Assembly (NCBI GenBank): GCA_015521945.1
Contig: WANG01000139.1
Span: 1-6,265, forward strand
DNA: 6,265 nt
Source of the DNA: Candidatus Hydrothermarchaeota archaeon
GTDB lineage: Archaea > Hydrothermarchaeota > Hydrothermarchaeia > Hydrothermarchaeales > BMS3B
Reading direction: 5' to 3'
The translations under genes and the position numbers were made by a program. The notes beneath the pieces were generated by a model. The model searched no databases, had not been told where the DNA came from, and saw only the letters and a list, made by a program, of their open reading frames with translations. Below, piece after piece: positions 5,890-6,265 of this stretch (the first letter of the stretch is position 1; every line of letters starts with the position of its first letter).

Positions 5890-6265
5890 TCAGAACAGCT
5901 CCGTCCAGGATGGTATGCTCTTGGTGTCGTCCCTGGTGAGGGTTATGCCCTCAACCTCTTCACCCCTCTTCCACTCAAAGGCGTACCTTATTATGTCTGT
6001 TCTGTACTTCTGGGTGTCCCACACCAGCCAGATGTTGGGCTCCTCAACCTCGGTGTACTCCCCTGCCGGCATGTCCATTATGGGGATGCTCACTAAGGAA
6101 TACGCCAGGGAGTTGCTCAGGGGTAGCCACTCGTCCCAGTCAGGCACATCTGGCTCGTAAACGAGCCTGGCACCCCTCGGCCCCTCGGCAAAGTAGCTCT
6201 TGTCCCAGGTTATAGCCTTGCCCTTCTCGGAGTAGGGTGCAGGGTAAGCCTCAACCAGGGTGGCG
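5890..6265 (-). CDS. Unrecognised Trp-rich protein, N-terminus outside window
   Basis: The frame is open from the window edge to a TGA at 5890-5892, giving the C-terminal 125 residues of a longer protein. A GTG at 6147 could start an 85-residue product, but the frame continues upstream without a stop and with the same composition, so the longer reading is preferred. I do not recognise the family. What can be seen: seven Trp residues, many Tyr and acidic residues, a DVPDWDEWLPLSNS stretch, a VSIPIMDMPAGEYTE stretch, and an IWLVWDTQKYRTDIIRYAFEW stretch. There are no Cys, no metal-binding motif and no transmembrane helix in this part. The pattern suggests a compact beta-rich domain. It sits 2 bases upstream of mptD, so the two are probably translated from one message. 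Any functional link to pterin metabolism is inference from position alone. Confidence 0.7.
   Translation of the reverse strand, partial: ATLVEAYPAPYSEKGKAITWDKSYFAEGPRGARLVYEPDVPDWDEWLPLSNSLAYSLVSIPIMDMPAGEYTEVEEPNIWLVWDTQKYRTDIIRYAFEWKRGEEVEGITLTRDDTKSIPSWTELF

Noticed and set aside
5822..6160. Plus-strand open frame of 112 codons at the right end
   Set aside because: It is antisense to both mptD and the Trp-rich gene and shows no family features; the minus-strand frames are better supported by the mptD motifs and the TGA-GC-ATG junction.
1..6265. CRISPR arrays, transposase genes, terminal repeats or phage genes
   Set aside because: No regularly spaced direct repeats, transposase-like motifs or flanking inverted repeats were seen; composition and codon use look even throughout.

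Overview
The window looks like moderately GC-rich archaeal chromosome, probably from a euryarchaeal lineage that uses coenzyme F420 and tetrahydromethanopterin (a methanogen, a methanotroph relative, or an Archaeoglobi-like organism). The evidence is archaeal BRE/TATA promoters placed 20-30 bases before starts, GGAGG/GGTG ribosome-binding sites, a tRNA gene without encoded CCA, an F420-type iron-sulfur flavoprotein, the archaeal dihydroneopterin aldolase MptD, and AGG as the dominant arginine codon. A genus cannot be named from this.

Layout. 1-483 (-): N-terminal half of an FrhB/FpoF-type F420-dependent oxidoreductase subunit with two [4Fe-4S] clusters. 484-636: divergent promoter region with a 12-base perfect palindrome. 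637-2907 (+): soluble PAS-PAS-GAF-PAS histidine kinase with no response regulator in view. 2900-3814 (-): branched-chain aminotransferase IlvE, convergent with the kinase and overlapping its 3' end by 8 bases. 3815-3924: a second divergent promoter region. 3925-3998 (+): tRNA-Phe(GAA). 4018-4635 (+): a protein that is almost entirely coiled coil. 4644-5573 (+): HemH-type ferrochelatase. 5543-5887 (-): MptD, overlapping hemH tail to tail by 31 bases. 5890-6265 (-): the C-terminal part of an unrecognised Trp-rich protein, 2 bases upstream of mptD.

How the genes fit together. Three transcription units are inferred: the iron-sulfur gene leftwards; the kinase rightwards; ilvE leftwards. A fourth, tRNA-Phe > coiled-coil gene > hemH, appears to run from the single promoter before the tRNA, because no other promoter is visible. 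A fifth, leftward unit contains the unknown gene and mptD, and its promoter lies outside the window. Themes are redox/C1 cofactor metabolism (F420 enzyme, methanopterin synthesis, haem or related tetrapyrrole metal insertion), signalling and amino-acid synthesis. There is no sign of mobile elements, CRISPR arrays or phage genes. The least ordinary parts are the tRNA-led hemH operon with its coiled-coil gene, a HemH in an archaeon, and the Trp-rich unknown linked to mptD.
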